This document shows, piece by piece, positions 23,387 through 33,962 of a stretch of DNA of 64,000 bases. The stretch is from Adiantum capillus-veneris (lineage: Eukaryota > Streptophyta > Polypodiopsida > Polypodiales > Pteridaceae): the NCBI GenBank assembly GCA_014529385.2, contig CM043969.1, positions 16,752,446 through 16,816,445 on the forward strand. The letters are read 5' to 3'. Positions within the stretch are counted from its first letter, which is position 1, and each line of letters begins with the position of its first letter. The position numbers were made by a program, and so were the translations under genes. The notes under the pieces were generated by a model. The model was given only the letters and a program-made list of their open reading frames with translations, ran no database searches and was not told where the DNA came from.

Positions 23387-23912
23387 TGTTGACGGCTGGG
23401 TCAACGCACGACATAACTCAACAAAGCCTTATTTTTTGAGTTATGAAATGTTGCGGATTACGGTTAGAAACATCATCTGTAATAAGTAGGTAGTCTAGTT
23501 GCAGAAGCCAAGGTGCAATGTCACGTCTAGATTGTAAATACAAGCTCTGTCTTTATATGCGTTTTCTGCAGATGGGTTTAGAGCTAGGATTTTGAGTGTA
23601 GAGGCTTAGGGACAACTGTATCCTAGTGAGGGGATGATGTTCCTTAAGTTTCGTACAATTTTGGTATGGTTTAGTGAGTTTCTTTACGTTTGTGTGTATG
23701 TGGGTTAGGTGGTGTAGTTGAGAGCAGTGATACTCTAGGTTGTGGCTTAGTTGGCCTTCCAGAGTGTTGTATGTGTAGGATGGTCTCAGTCTGACAAGAT
23801 AAAGAGATTTCCTCCGTGTGCTTATCATGTCATTTGTGTCCTCGATTGACATTATGTTGATCTAGGTTGTGTTTCATGCACTTTATGGGTGGTGTGATTT
23901 GCTCCTGCGACA
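23387..23912 (+). repeat. 3' LTR of element X
   Basis: Begins TGTTGACGG after the polypurine tract and ends CCTGCGACA. Its last 329 bp align with 4410-4725. The two copies differ at scattered positions, which indicates an older insertion than element 2. Confidence 0.85.
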
Positions 23913-24830
23913 ATATGCTTGACCTTGTGGTACACTCAGTTGTGCAAAAATTCTCAATTCTAGAGCATATGTAAATAATCGTGATTATTTACTTCTGGGA
24001 TTTTTTAGTAGCTTTTTGCCAAAATGTTGATACAAATAGGTAAAGCAGCTCATAAGCTTCCTAGCGAAGTTTCACCAAGTTTGGATAAACTCTGCTCAAT
24101 TTGTCTACAATTTTGTGTTTGCAAACTCACAAAACTGGCCAAATTTTAACTATCTAGCTCCAAATCTCACCAAATTTGATGTGAGTGCTCAATACAACAT
24201 GGTAGAACTTGTGGTATGCTTGGTTGGCCGATTTTTTTTGAAAAAGGACAAAAGTAAATAGTCATGATTATTTACTTCTTGCAAATTTTAGCATATTTTT
24301 TATCATCTGAGCATACACACATGTTAACACTTTACACTAAGCCTTTGAGTCAAGTTTCACCAAATATGAGCAAGATTTATCAAGTGAAACTCAATTTCTC
24401 GCGACAATCAATACAGATTTCAATTTTTATCAATTTTTTGGTCAGCTTTGTGATCCAAATTCTATGAGCCTTCACAAAAGATGTTTGCAATCATGCATAA
24501 AATCTCTGGTATCAACCTTTGTCAATTTTGAGCTAAACGTGAATAATTATGATTATTTACTTTTGGCTTAAAATGAACACTTTTTTCAATTTTTCAATGG
24601 TCAGTCTTTTTGTGACATGTTTTAAGCCTCTGAGTCAAGTCAAAACTTAATCTGGCCTAAATTCTCAAGAAAATTTAAATACTCTGAGTTTTTGCAAACT
24701 CTTGAAAATTTACCTCAAGTGCATCCTTAAGCTTACCCACTAGTTCATACAACTTTTATGAGCATAATCTCCAGCTGGATTCAGTGGTTGACAGTCTTTT
24801 GGTGTTGTTTCAAGCCGTAGACCTGAAATT
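23913..24830 (-). repeat. Leader repeats of element Y with 22-bp palindromes
   Basis: Three units spaced 283 and 285 bp apart, each holding a 22-bp palindrome at 23971-23992, 24254-24275 and 24539-24560 (arms GTAAATAATC and GATTATTTAC with small changes; 10, 10 and 9 of 11 pairs match). In the first two units GTTTCACCAA follows about 78-79 bp to the right. The units are well diverged between palindromes. The palindrome sequence differs from that of element X, but its length, spacing and the GTTTCACC companion agree. Confidence 0.75.
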
Positions 24831-25220
24831 CTGTAACTTCACAGAAACAACTCACAGATGTTCTTTTGGAGTGAGCAATGATTTGAGATCTCACCTCAGA
24901 TTCTACTTACCCTAGTCCTAGGTTCTTCTGCAATTGGATTGTGGAAGGTGTCCACAAACACTTATTTTCTTGTTTTTTATGGTTTCTTGAGCTTTGATCT
25001 TAAGACTTGTCTTGTCCATCAATCATTCTCAAAATCCTAACCTAATCCTACAATCCTACAAGGTACTTAGCAAGTACAATCTACTTCCAAGCTACCTCTT
25101 CATAGCAAAAGACGACACTCTTAAGCTATGCAGTTATAAAGAGAAAGTTTAACTCTAGGTGATCCTAGAGGAAGTTAAAGGACAATTACACTAGACGCTC
25201 TTGTTTTCCCTAGTTTAGGT
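24831..25220 (-). other. Rest of the element Y leader
   Basis: No coding frame and no further clear palindrome are seen. Short words such as cctaatcctacaatcctaca occur near 25045. Confidence 0.45.
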
Positions 25221-25225
25221 CTATT

Positions 25226-25247
25226 CGTCCCTAGCAGCAGCGCCAAA
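25226..25247 (-). other. Primer binding site of element Y
   Basis: On the minus strand the LTR end CCATCCACA is followed by TTTGGCGCTGCTGCTAGGG, a GGCGC-type primer-binding site comparable to those of X and element 2. It sets the orientation of Y. Confidence 0.65.
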
Positions 25248-26204
25248 TGTGGATGGGTTTCTTAACCTCACTCTTATCTTATTGCAGACATAGCAAGAAC
25301 CACGAACATAATTGTCAATCCATGGGACGAAGCTAACTTGAGTAGTGCATAGAGGCTACAAGAGGGTGTCAATCTCTTGGAAAACAACTGACAACTTGCA
25401 TCTAACACAAGCTACACTCAAATGACGTAAGTTATCAGAAGCTAGTCACTAATCGGCAACAAAACATGATCGTTATAGCATCAAATGACATATGAATGTT
25501 ACGAAACTTCTAGGACAAGTATATAAGACCTAAGCAGACATGCTTACGGTCTCAAATCTCACTTTTGATGAAGTGCAAAAAACGCGATTATTAACAAAGC
25601 AGTGAGATTTTGACCTAGTCGTTTCTGACCCTGAATGCATCTAAATACTTAGCAATGATGCCCCAATACCCCATCTATGCTTACTTTGAGATTTCCTAGC
25701 TTAAATTCCTACTTATGATGAAATTAGGTCGCGAGTTGGAGACGCGCGACCTAAAATTCCTAGCTTAAATTCCTACTTATCATGAAATTAGGTCGCGGGT
25801 TGAAGACGCCAAAAGCTACGATTTTCCATGATATGTTTATGTCAATGCATAGAGCTCTTACGAGTGGTTGCAACGCAACAGACGGCACTGCAATGTGACA
25901 ACCGACAAGGGAGAAGGAAGCATGAGAAGGAGAGAAGTTAACGCCATTAGCTCACACTGTGTATTTCTTATCCAAAAAACTCAGAATTAACTTTACAAAA
26001 TTGGCTTTTATACCTTAGCCAAGGTTTCTTTGGTCAAAAACTAATCTTTTGGGAGCTCTAACTAAGGATAAATTGATACAATCTAGAAGCTTATAGCTCC
26101 GGCTCATAGATTACAATATCTATTTGGCAAATAGGAGTTACAATATTACTGATTTATCAAAAGAAGAAGTGTTTTTACAATAAAGCTCTCGAAAAATGTT
26201 ACAT
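25248..26204 (-). repeat. 5' LTR of element Y
   Basis: About 957 bp; on the minus strand it would start TGTAAC and end CCATCCACA. A GGTATAAAAGCC box at 26003-26014 on the minus strand is a good LTR promoter candidate. A 64-bp tandem duplication lies inside (25693 and 25757). No second copy of this LTR is in the window, so the outer boundary is tentative. Confidence 0.5.
25693..25820. repeat. 64-bp tandem duplication
   Basis: Two near-identical 64-bp units beginning TTCCTAGCTTAAATTCC at 25693 and 25757, each containing AAATTAGGTCGCG. They lie inside the element Y LTR. Confidence 0.85.
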
Positions 26205-26299
26205 GGGTTAGCTTGCATTTTTTGAGAGCTCCCAAAAGCTTTTGTTTTTAGGGAGGGTGGCTGAGTTTGAACCCACTTGCCCAAACAAATGAAGTGCAC

Positions 26300-28270
26300 A
26301 ATCCTGCATACAAAACTGTATAGTCCAAGCTAAATGATGTGGAAATTTATTGATCCTTAAAATGAGATCAGCCTCCCAAAGAGAGATGTTAAATTTGAGA
26401 ATAATTTCATTCCTGGACAGTCACATGTGTTCATAGCTACCAAAATCAGTCAAAACACACATATCTTTGGAGCATGCCTTGATAATGGTGGGTTTGTGAA
26501 GCTCATCTGAGAGGGGAATATAGGGGAATGACCACCAAATTGAGTCCTGGGCAATACACTAAAACCAAAATTTTCCTTCACAACAATTAAGATGACGCCG
26601 ACCTTTATATTTAATCCAAAATCTCCAAAGGGAACAAAGAGATTGAAACCATCAACTTTGACTTTAAAGGACTAAAGAAGAGTGTGGTCCATGGCAGGTT
26701 CTTTAGTTTGGGAAGCTTTCAATGTAGCCAAGGGCGAGATGTCTCAAAAGGAGGATTGCCTACACTTCCAAGGGACTGCTTAAAGCTCTCAACATTAACT
26801 TGAGAGCGGGCTTGTCCACTTTAGCTATGATGTTCACAACAGAGAGCCCTCCTAATGACTTGGGCAGAGTGACCACGTCCCATTTGACTTCAGCTAAATT
26901 TTTCCCAAGAGGGTCTCTTGACTAGAAAAAATTCCTACAAATCGTGGTGATGTCTTTGAGTTGTTCATCAGGAGGGTGCCAGCAGGAGACAAAATACAAG
27001 ACACAAGTAGTAATGAGATGATTGATAACAACAATTCTCCCTACAAGCAAAGATTTTAGACTAGATCACCTTTGAAGTTTGTTTTAAATCGTATAATGAC
27101 CCAATCCCAACATTGTTTGAGGGTGAAGTGCTCTTGAAGCCTAGGGGAATCCCAAGCATTCCGACAAATGTGTGTTCCTCTATTTTCCTGCATCCCTCCT
27201 CGATGAGCTAGTCAGGGATTAGACAGGGCTCATTGATGCAAACTTTGGCTCTTGCATTCCCAAACAACACAACTATGAACTTGACTAGGTTGGGGCCGAA
27301 TCCTAGGTGTTGCAATGACTTGAGGATGAAGTCCCATTCCAACCAATTGTAGGCCTTTTTAAATCTATTTTAAAGAAAATGAAGTCTTGTCGAGAGTCAT
27401 AAGCATTTTTTATGCGTTCCTAAAGAGAGATGATGGCTTCTAGGATTCTACATCCTTTGATGAAGCCTTTTTGCTCAGAATTGAGCCATTTGGCTAAAAG
27501 GTGAGCGATATTAAGAGGAAGGAATTTGGAGAAGATTTTGTATGTTGTAGTTAAATAGTGATGGGTCTCCAATTGGATATGTTTTCCTTAGATCCTCTTT
27601 TGTGAAGTACCTTGATTATCCCAGTGTTGATGGTGATTAATAGAGCTTCGTACTTGAGATCTTCACCCAAGATGTCTAGTGGGATGGGAGCAAGGGGTTT
27701 TTTGAAGGTTTGGAAAAATTCACCAGGAAGTCCATCAATGCTAGGGGATTTGTTCTTTTTGAGGGAATTGATGGCATTCTCTATCTCAAAAATAGATAGA
27801 GGGAGGTCAAGAATTCTTTTGGATTCATCAAGTATGACTTTTTGGCTAGCTCTCCACACTATCTCTTTCAATAGATAGAGGGAGGTCAGCCATTCTTTTG
27901 GAGTCATTAGGGATGACCTGGTGTCTAGCTTCTCCACACTAGCTCTTTGCAATATTGTTTTTTGTGGCATCTGATGGAGGGGGGACAACAAAGAGATTTG
28001 CAAAAAAATCTCTAGTGAGAGAGAGGTTCTCCTCTTGAGAAAGGTTCTCCTCTTAAGAAGTGGCCAGAGTGCCATCGACGACTGACAACAAGGGATGAAA
28101 TCTTTGGCTGATTTTTCCTTTAGAATCTTGAACATTTCCCGAGAGGGACGGTTTATTTTGCCACCCTAGCATTCTCGAAAGAAGGCCATTACATGGTGGA
28201 GCTTGACAACCTCTTTGGATTGAAGAGATTTTCTAATGCTAGTGATAGTGTTTAGCTCATGTAATGAGAG
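26300..28270 (-). pseudogene. L1 reverse transcriptase remnant
   Basis: The longest open piece (28135-27551) gives the LINE RT start: AINSLKKNKSPSIDGLPGEF, then IIKVLHKRGSKENISNWRPI. Downstream pieces in other frames give SEQKGFIKGCRILEAIISL (about 27480-27425) and WDFILKSLQHLGFGPNLVKF (about 27330-27270). The post-RT region reads GGLSVVNIIAKVDKPALKL near 26850-26790. A clear YADD box was not read. The enzyme would copy LINE RNA at a nicked target. Several stops and frame changes show that it is dead. Confidence 0.75.
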
Positions 28271-28275
28271 CATCC

Positions 28276-29038
28276 TGCTAGAAAATAAGACGTAGCTAAA
28301 TAGATAATTGAGTAGATTACTTAATGGAGAGAGACAGATTTATATACACAAGATTATAGAGTAGAGAGAGAGAGAGAGAGAGAGTACACACGATATACGT
28401 GGTTCACCCAATGTAGGCTACGTCCACGAGAAAGCAGCCACTCAATGGCTTTAGTACTTCAAAACAAGAAGGAGTTTACAAAGGGATTATACCCTTAATG
28501 GAGCTCCCACCTTGCTTCACTCTCACCACCTCACACTCACCTTGTTGCATCAACTTCACACTATGAAATGTGTGTAGAAATGGCCTCCTTTTATAGGCCA
28601 AAAGGGCTGCCCTCTCTTATGAGAGACAGCCATGTGTAGCCGCCCTTGTGTGAATAAGTCCAAATCGGACCCTCCAATCCGCCCATGTGTGGCCGCCCTT
28701 GAGAAGACAAGTCCGCTTTTGAATTCGGCCACCGGCCATTGACTTCCGACCACCGGCCATCGGCCATTGACTACCGGCCACCGGCCAACCGACCAATTGT
28801 TTTCCGACCACTTTTCGGCCGCCGGCCGGCCATAATATTCCGGCGAAAAAGAATATTCCGGCGAAAAAAAAGTCTCGGGGGCCTTTAAAGTTGCCCCTGA
28901 TTCTTGTCCGTGAAAATTTTGGTTTCCGGTGAGTGATTTTCCTTCACGCACGCTGGCTTCTCCTCATAATGGGGGCCTTACAAATGTGCGCTTTTACCAC
29001 AGAAAATTACAAGGGTAAATCAGGCTCCATACTTAACA
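28276..29038 (-). repeat. Copia-type solo LTR inside the L1
   Basis: 763 bp flanked by the exact 5-bp target duplication CATCC (28271-28275 and 29039-29043). On the minus strand it begins TGTTAAGTATGGAGCC and ends TTTCTAGCA. It contains the GTGGACGTAGCC...GAACCACGTATATC signature common near the end of plant copia LTRs, and a short (GA)n tract. No internal region remains, so it is a solo LTR left by LTR-LTR recombination. It is younger than the L1 it interrupts. Confidence 0.85.
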
Positions 29039-29199
29039 CATCCCTTTGGATTCTAAAGAGGCTAACAAGGAGTATATGAATTTTCTTCTTGAAGCCCTGA
29101 TGTGGGTTACTTTTTCCTAAATTCCATTAGGTAAGCTTGACTATTTTTCACTGGTAAAGACCGTGATTTTGTAGGGGGGTGGTCTTCTAAGAAAGCTTC

Positions 29200-29975
29200 A
29201 GACCGTATATGATTCAATGAATCTTGAACAAGGGACAGACTAAAGAGGGTTGCATCCTAATTTTGGTGGTTTTCTTATCAACGGTTGCTACTAAGGGGTA
29301 GTGATATGAGAGGCACAATGTGACCGAGGGGCTCATCTTGATTCTGCTGAAGGAATCTAAGAGAGGGAGGGACACGTACGTGCGATAAAACCTAGTTTTA
29401 CGGGCCAAATCTCCCAGAGAGTAGTTTTGCCATGTGAACTCTCCCAACTGTCCTACATCCCACAGTTGCAGTGAATCTTTCAAGAGCTCCCATTGGGCTT
29501 TTTCTATTCCATGGACAACTTTCCCTAAGTCCTTGAATTTATCCTCAATATCCTCTACCATGTTGAAGTCACCAAGGAGGATGAGTGGGGTAGTTGGTGG
29601 AGACATTGCCATAAGGCTGTCCGACTGCTATGGAGCTGACTACATAGATGGGTATATTATGACAATTGTAGGGGCTAGGGGCGTATAATGAACACCAATT
29701 TGAGCCCACAAGGGGGGTTGGTTAGATTGGGGTGCACTCTTGGGGGATACCAATAGCTATACCACCCCAACCCCTAGAGTGACAAGAGTGAATCCAAGCT
29801 AGTTTTGGGGAAATTTGTTGAAGTTTTTCGGTATGGTCTTCTCCATTTACCTTTGTTTTTGTGCAAAGCCAGAATGTTGACCAGATTTTGGTGCAACCAT
29901 TGTTTAATCAATGCTGCTTTGGAGAGATTGGTGATTCCCTTAATATTCCACGAGGATGTTTTTATTTATGACGTT
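29200..29975 (-). pseudogene. L1 endonuclease remnant
   Basis: An N-terminal SWNIKGITNLSKAALIKQWL piece (about 29965-29905) matches the usual start of L1 endonucleases (SWN.RGL). A later piece reads LILLGDFNMVEDIEDK near 29590, the catalytic GDFN box, and GEFTWQNYSLGDLARKTR near 29425. This apurinic-type endonuclease would nick the target DNA. It is broken by stops. Confidence 0.7.
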
Positions 29976-30149
29976 TGGAATTGGATTGGACCCCTTTGAG
30001 GATCTCTTTACATGGAGTGACAGGAAGACTTCATTTGTTCTCTTTCCATGTGTCCATTGGGGGAGTGGCTTCCTCTTGTGGGGAGGTGGGATTTTTGTTC
30101 ATGTCCGAGGTGGAGTGAAGAGTGTTATCAAGCTCGTTGACCTGAGCTA

Positions 30150-31365
30150 CTAGGGTAGAGTCAAAATCGTTGTCTGAGGTGTCAACTTGGGAGTTTTCCA
30201 CCCGAGAATCTTTGCAATCCTAAAGGGGGGGGGATCACAATAAAGCAGTTGGAGGTGTGCTTCTTGGATTTGATGGTCTCACCCTTCTAAGCTTGAGGCC
30301 GTTTCTTCGACAAGGCAGGAGCCGTTGTAGCTATGGCTTCCTAGAGATGCACGTGGCCTTTCCCCTTGGTGTTTCTGAAGGGAGTCTCATATCGGGCTTG
30401 GGGAGCTTCTGAAAACAGGGAGACTTGGACTTTTGAATCTTGAGCTCTCTAGGGAGAAGCGATCTCCTTTTGGTATCTTATGGGGCCATCCTTGATGATA
30501 GATGGGAGACATTTGTACAAATTGTTTTGCTCAAACTCTTCACCATTGTCCCTACATATATTCATTGCAAAGGGGAGGGAACTCTCAATCTTCATTTCAA
30601 TGAGGATCTGGGGATGCCAAGACAAATTATAGTCCCTCTTGGGCCTTTCCCCTAGGACTCTGTCAAGCTTGGGACCAATTACTTTTAGGTGTTCTTTGTA
30701 CTCTAGAGGAAGTTCGGGGAACTCCACCCAGGAAGGAAAATTTTGCATTGCTAACTTTTTGGGGGAGAAGTTCTTGTGCCATTTGAAGAGGCAAAGGCTA
30801 GAGTTTCCTATGAGCCACTAGCCAGTGCTCAAGGCTTGAAAAGCCATCTCAGAATCACGGTACAGAAACAGGAAATGGTTTCTGGGTAGGCACGGAATGT
30901 TTTCCACCTCAATACCTGCATGAGCCCAATTTTTTTGAATCCACTGCCTTAGGGTTTCTATCGGGGCGCGGGGGACTAGCCATGATGCCTATGAATGCTA
31001 TGCTTTCAAGTAATAGTTCATGTTGCTTGATTTGAGAGGTTGGGAGTAGGAGGCACGGCTTTGTTGGGGACATCGCTTCTCACTTCCAAAGGGAGGTGCT
31101 AGGCCTGGCACAGGGTCAACGTCTTCACGTAGATGGGCGTCCTCATCTTCCTAGGAGCACTTTCGAGGACTTCCACCACTTTCTCCTGTAGCTCCAGTGG
31201 CAAGGTGGTCTTGAGCTCCATGTATGATTGCATCCCTGAAGCTTTTGCCAAAGCTTCTATGTTAGCTTGGGAGGGGCTGATGTTGAAAGAGAGGATGGGG
31301 TTTTTGTTGTTGAGGTGAAGGGGAGCATGGTCCTGGACCAGCGAGGCTTGTTGTTGGGGCCCCAT
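30150..31365 (-). pseudogene. L1 ORF1 remnant (DUF4283-like)
   Basis: A DUF4283-type segment is readable: LPRNHFLFLYRDSEMAFQAL near 30890-30830, then WVEFPELPLEYKEHLKVIG near 30730-30675, the usual plant L1 ORF1 pattern. A likely start codon lies at 31365 (MGPQQQASLV). The protein would bind LINE RNA. Stops occur inside. Confidence 0.6.
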
Positions 31366-31400
31366 CGCTTGTGAATAGTTTTTTCTAAGACACTTAAAGA

Positions 31401-31767
31401 TAGAACTTTATTGTCTTAAAGATTAGGGTATGCAAGAAATTTGGGCAAATCCATGGGTATTTTAGGAATTTCCACAAATTAGAGGGGTATTTTGGTAAAT
31501 TTCCTTGTTTTTTTTGGGGGACGGAGGGGGGGGAAGGGGTTTGACCATAAGTGACACGTTGAAATTGAAGGGATCAATGGCGGAGGTATAATCCGCCGTT
31601 GATCTAGTAAAACGGTGCCGCCTTCGGCGGTGGCATGGCCCCTCTTTACCCCCTTGTCGGCAAGTCGCACTCGCTCTCAACTTACTCCTCAAAGCCTCCC
31701 AAATTGGATTTTGCTACTATGTAGGGATTTCCAACTCCCAAAAAGCTACACCTATAATTAATCTCCC

Positions 31768-31771
<4 letters not shown>
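31401..31771. other. Spacer with hairpins
   Basis: No gene is seen. It holds a strong inverted repeat (31572-31584 and 31592-31604, GATCAATGGCGGA with its near complement) and next to it a Helitron-3'-end-like hairpin (31604-31640). Confidence 0.6.
31604..31640 (-). other. Helitron-like 3' end (tentative)
   Basis: On the minus strand a short GC hairpin (CCGCC GAA GGCGG) is followed by CACCGTTTTACTAG. A hairpin about ten bases before a CTRR end is the Helitron 3' pattern. A related copy is at 40809-40840. The base after CTAG is A, not the T expected at a Helitron insertion, so this is tentative. Confidence 0.35.
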
Positions 31772-31827
<56 letters not shown>

Positions 31828-31908
31828 TTATACCTGCCACCAGCCAGCTCTAAGCTACCTGCCACCAACCAGCTCTAAGCAAGCTTGCTTTGTGGCTCTC
31901 TCTCTTTC

Positions 31909-31945
<37 letters not shown>

Positions 31946-32024
31946 TTTCAGGTCAATATGGCATTTAGAAGAGGTTAACATAACATTTCATTTCAATTCA
32001 ATTCTTTCTCTCTCTACCCTCCTG

Positions 32025-32073
<49 letters not shown>

Positions 32074-32149
32074 CAATTCAATATGGCATTTAGAAGAGGT
32101 TAACATAACATTTCATTTCAATTCAATTCTTTCTCTCTCTACCCTCATG

Positions 32150-32239
<90 letters not shown>
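31772..32239. repeat. (GA)n/(CT)n tracts with a duplicated unit
   Basis: A (GA)n tract lies at about 31772-31825 and (CT)n tracts at about 31921-31944, 32032-32070 and 32153-32238. Between them an approximately 85-bp unit (CAATATGGCATTTAGAAGAGG...) occurs twice (about 31953-32034 and 32079-32157) with few differences. No gene is seen. Confidence 0.85.
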
Positions 32240-32240
<1 letters not shown>

Positions 32241-32400
32241 CCCAAAATATAGAAAAATAGTGTAAAAGCATGTGCTTCTTGACCCTGCCCATTTCTTGCA
32301 ATCAGTGCATTTTAAGAGATGACATCCCAGACAGGAAGCACTTTAGTGCACCACATTTGGCGTACATGTCAATCTTGCTTGACGATGCCAGACAATCCCC
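32239..32400 (-). pseudogene. PPR gene fragment in a repeat unit, copy 1
   Basis: Matches 37977-38110 closely. On the minus strand it encodes the end of the PPR segment IDMYAKCGALK followed by a decayed LPVWDVIS-NALIA stretch. The left part (CGCCCCAAAATATAGAAAAATAGTGTAAAA) is the body of the local MITE family, so the PPR piece travels inside a repeat. It is non-functional. Confidence 0.65.
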
Positions 32401-32449
32401 CCCTCTCTCTCTCTCTCTATTTGTCTCCCTATTGAGTGTAAGCACTAAG

Positions 32450-32451
<2 letters not shown>

Positions 32452-32526
<75 letters not shown>
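32452..32526. repeat. (CT)n tract
   Basis: About 75 bp of CT directly before a MITE. The flank CCCTATTGAG[TC]GTAAGCAC just before it recurs at about 37421-37440. Confidence 0.9.
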
Positions 32527-32528
<2 letters not shown>

Positions 32529-32737
32529 GTGTTCGGAAAAAATGTGTCTCAGCTTAATATCATGCCGTTTTGAATTTCCAAAATGCCGGTTCACGGCAAG
32601 GGGAAAAGGAGAAATTCCGTCCCATAATAGAGAAAAATAGTGTAAAAACCTGAAAAAGTAGCCTAATTTTCTAAAATTTCCTCTTAGTGCAAATTCAAGG
32701 AAAGGAATTTTGTATGTTTGAAAAAACGATTTTTCCC

Positions 32738-32796
<59 letters not shown>

Positions 32797-32800
32797 GCAG
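32527..32800 (+). mobile_element. hAT-like MITE with an expanded (CT)n in its end
   Basis: Begins CAGTGTTCGGAAAAA and reaches ATTTTTCCCGAAC at 32741. A (CT)n tract of about 53 bp then comes before AGTG at 32795, as if the microsatellite grew inside the terminal repeat. Related copies are at about 37436-37608, 38574-38742 and 46072-46176, with inner parts in reverse at about 42695-42800 and 43685-43785. No coding capacity. Confidence 0.65.
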
Positions 32801-33021
32801 CCGTTTTTTGACCTAGTAGACAGCAGTCCACTCTTTTGATCATAACTTCTTCATCCGAACTCCGATTTGGGTGATCTATAGCCTCAATCGAAGAGCACAA
32901 AGTCCTCTACGCATTGATGTAAAGACAGAAATTTTCAGAGTTATGGAAGGCGTTTCTGTAGCAGCATTTCCGAAGTGAACAGGTTCAACAAAATTGATTC
33001 TCATCTCCTATTTTACATACA

Positions 33022-33962
33022 ATGTCTTCCGGCACTCGCAAGGGTTCTTCTTCTTCAACAAGGCCCACAACCATTGTGGAAAATGATCCAAAATCTCCTA
33101 AGTGTGGAGATAGCAACACAACCACCCAACCAACGACATCGGAAACCATGATCATGGCGTACTTGGTATCATTGCAAAAGACCGTAAACAAACAAGGCGA
33201 AGACTTACGAGCACTTGCAATGGAGAATGGCACACTAAGGGTTCTTGTGGTTGAGAATGAGAATCTCAAGAGGACACTTGAGATGCAAACAACACGTTTG
33301 ATGCAACTTGAAGAGGAAGTAAACGCTCTCTTGTGGACTTGAATGCTTTGAAGGAGCGGATGAGCAAAGTAGAGCATGACCATGTATTGAAAGAGGAGAA
33401 ATTTGACACTATGAGTCGGGATGTATGCGACATGAAAAATGTATGCACAAACAAGTCTTGGGCTGATGTATGTGGTAGCAATGTGGTTTCTAATTCCTCA
33501 CTCATGCAAGCTATGGTTCAAACAAAGAATGTTGAGAATGTAGATGTGGAGGAGTTGAAGGAACGGGAGCGACGTTCCAAGAACATTGTTATTCGTGGAA
33601 TTCCCGAAGAGAAGTTAGAGACACCTCCTTCTCTTGCCATTGTTATTGAAGATTTCTTCAAAACCCACTTTGGCATGTCCGGAGTTATGGTCTATGGAGC
33701 ACATAGAGTGGGGAAGCAAGGAGCTCCTCGCTAGGGAGAACGGCCAATTGTATGCACCATGCCGGATGAGACCAAGCGAAATATTATCCTTGATAATAGT
33801 TGGATCTATTTGAGGAATACAAAATGTTTTGTATGTGAAGATCGCACTATTAAGCAACAAAATATGCGTCGCAAGGCATATGAGGAAAAGAATAATAAAA
33901 ACAAGGAAATCTCTCATGAAGAAAATGTGCCCAAGGAGGAGGCAAGTCTCTCAAGCAAATAG
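33022..33962 (+). pseudogene. LINE ORF1 (coiled coil and RNA-binding domain)
   Basis: Starts at ATG 33022 (MSSGTRKGSSSSTRPTT). A coiled coil with leucine heptads runs through LRALAMENGTLRVLVVENEN and beyond. The frame shifts between about 33320 and 33342 and continues in the next frame. It then shows the L1 ORF1 pattern: RRSKNIVIRGIPEE, VYGAHRVGKQGAPR, an in-frame TAG at 33732-33734, and then ICTMPDETKRNIIL. The ORF ends at TAG 33960-33962, and ORF2 follows in the same frame. The protein would trimerise and bind LINE RNA. Confidence 0.75.

Larger units (their letters stand above)
4410..23912 (+). mobile_element. LTR retroelement X, interrupted by element 2
   Basis: A plus-strand gypsy-like element pieced out by its ends. 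The retained right part of its 5' LTR (4410-4725) matches 23584-23912, the right part of its 3' LTR (23387-23912). A primer-binding-like sequence follows the 5' LTR at 4726 and a long G-rich polypurine tract precedes the 3' LTR. Element 1 sits inside the 5' LTR, so the first roughly 197 bp of that LTR are not next to the rest. Element 2 sits in the leader (5168-19073). The internal region holds leader repeats (about 19079-19700), a gag-tail/protease-like region and many W[ILV]P[KR] motifs, with no recognisable pol core. It is heavily decayed and older than element 2, which lies within it. Confidence 0.8.
23913..26204 (-). mobile_element. LTR retroelement Y, 5' part, minus strand
   Basis: On the minus strand an LTR (25248 to about 26204) is followed by a GGCGC-type primer binding site and then a non-coding leader running left to 23913, where element X begins. 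Only LTR, primer site and leader are visible. Its gag-pol would lie beyond X, outside this window. The right LTR boundary is judged from a TGTAAC start on the minus strand and is uncertain. Confidence 0.6.
26230..31400 (-). mobile_element. Decayed L1-type LINE, minus strand, interrupted by a solo LTR
   Basis: Reading from right to left: ORF1 remnant (about 31365-30150), endonuclease (about 29975-29200), then reverse transcriptase (about 28250-26300). This is the plant L1 order. A copia solo LTR (28276-29038) splits the region between endonuclease and RT. Stops and frameshifts are frequent, so it is old. The 3' end near 26230 and the 5' end near 31400 are estimates. No target-site duplication was found by eye. 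Confidence 0.8.

Noticed and set aside
23971-24560. CRISPR-like array of palindromic repeats
   Set aside because: Spacing is about 285 bp with diverged, related unit sequence between repeats, in plant-type retroelement DNA; this is a tandem repeat with palindromes.
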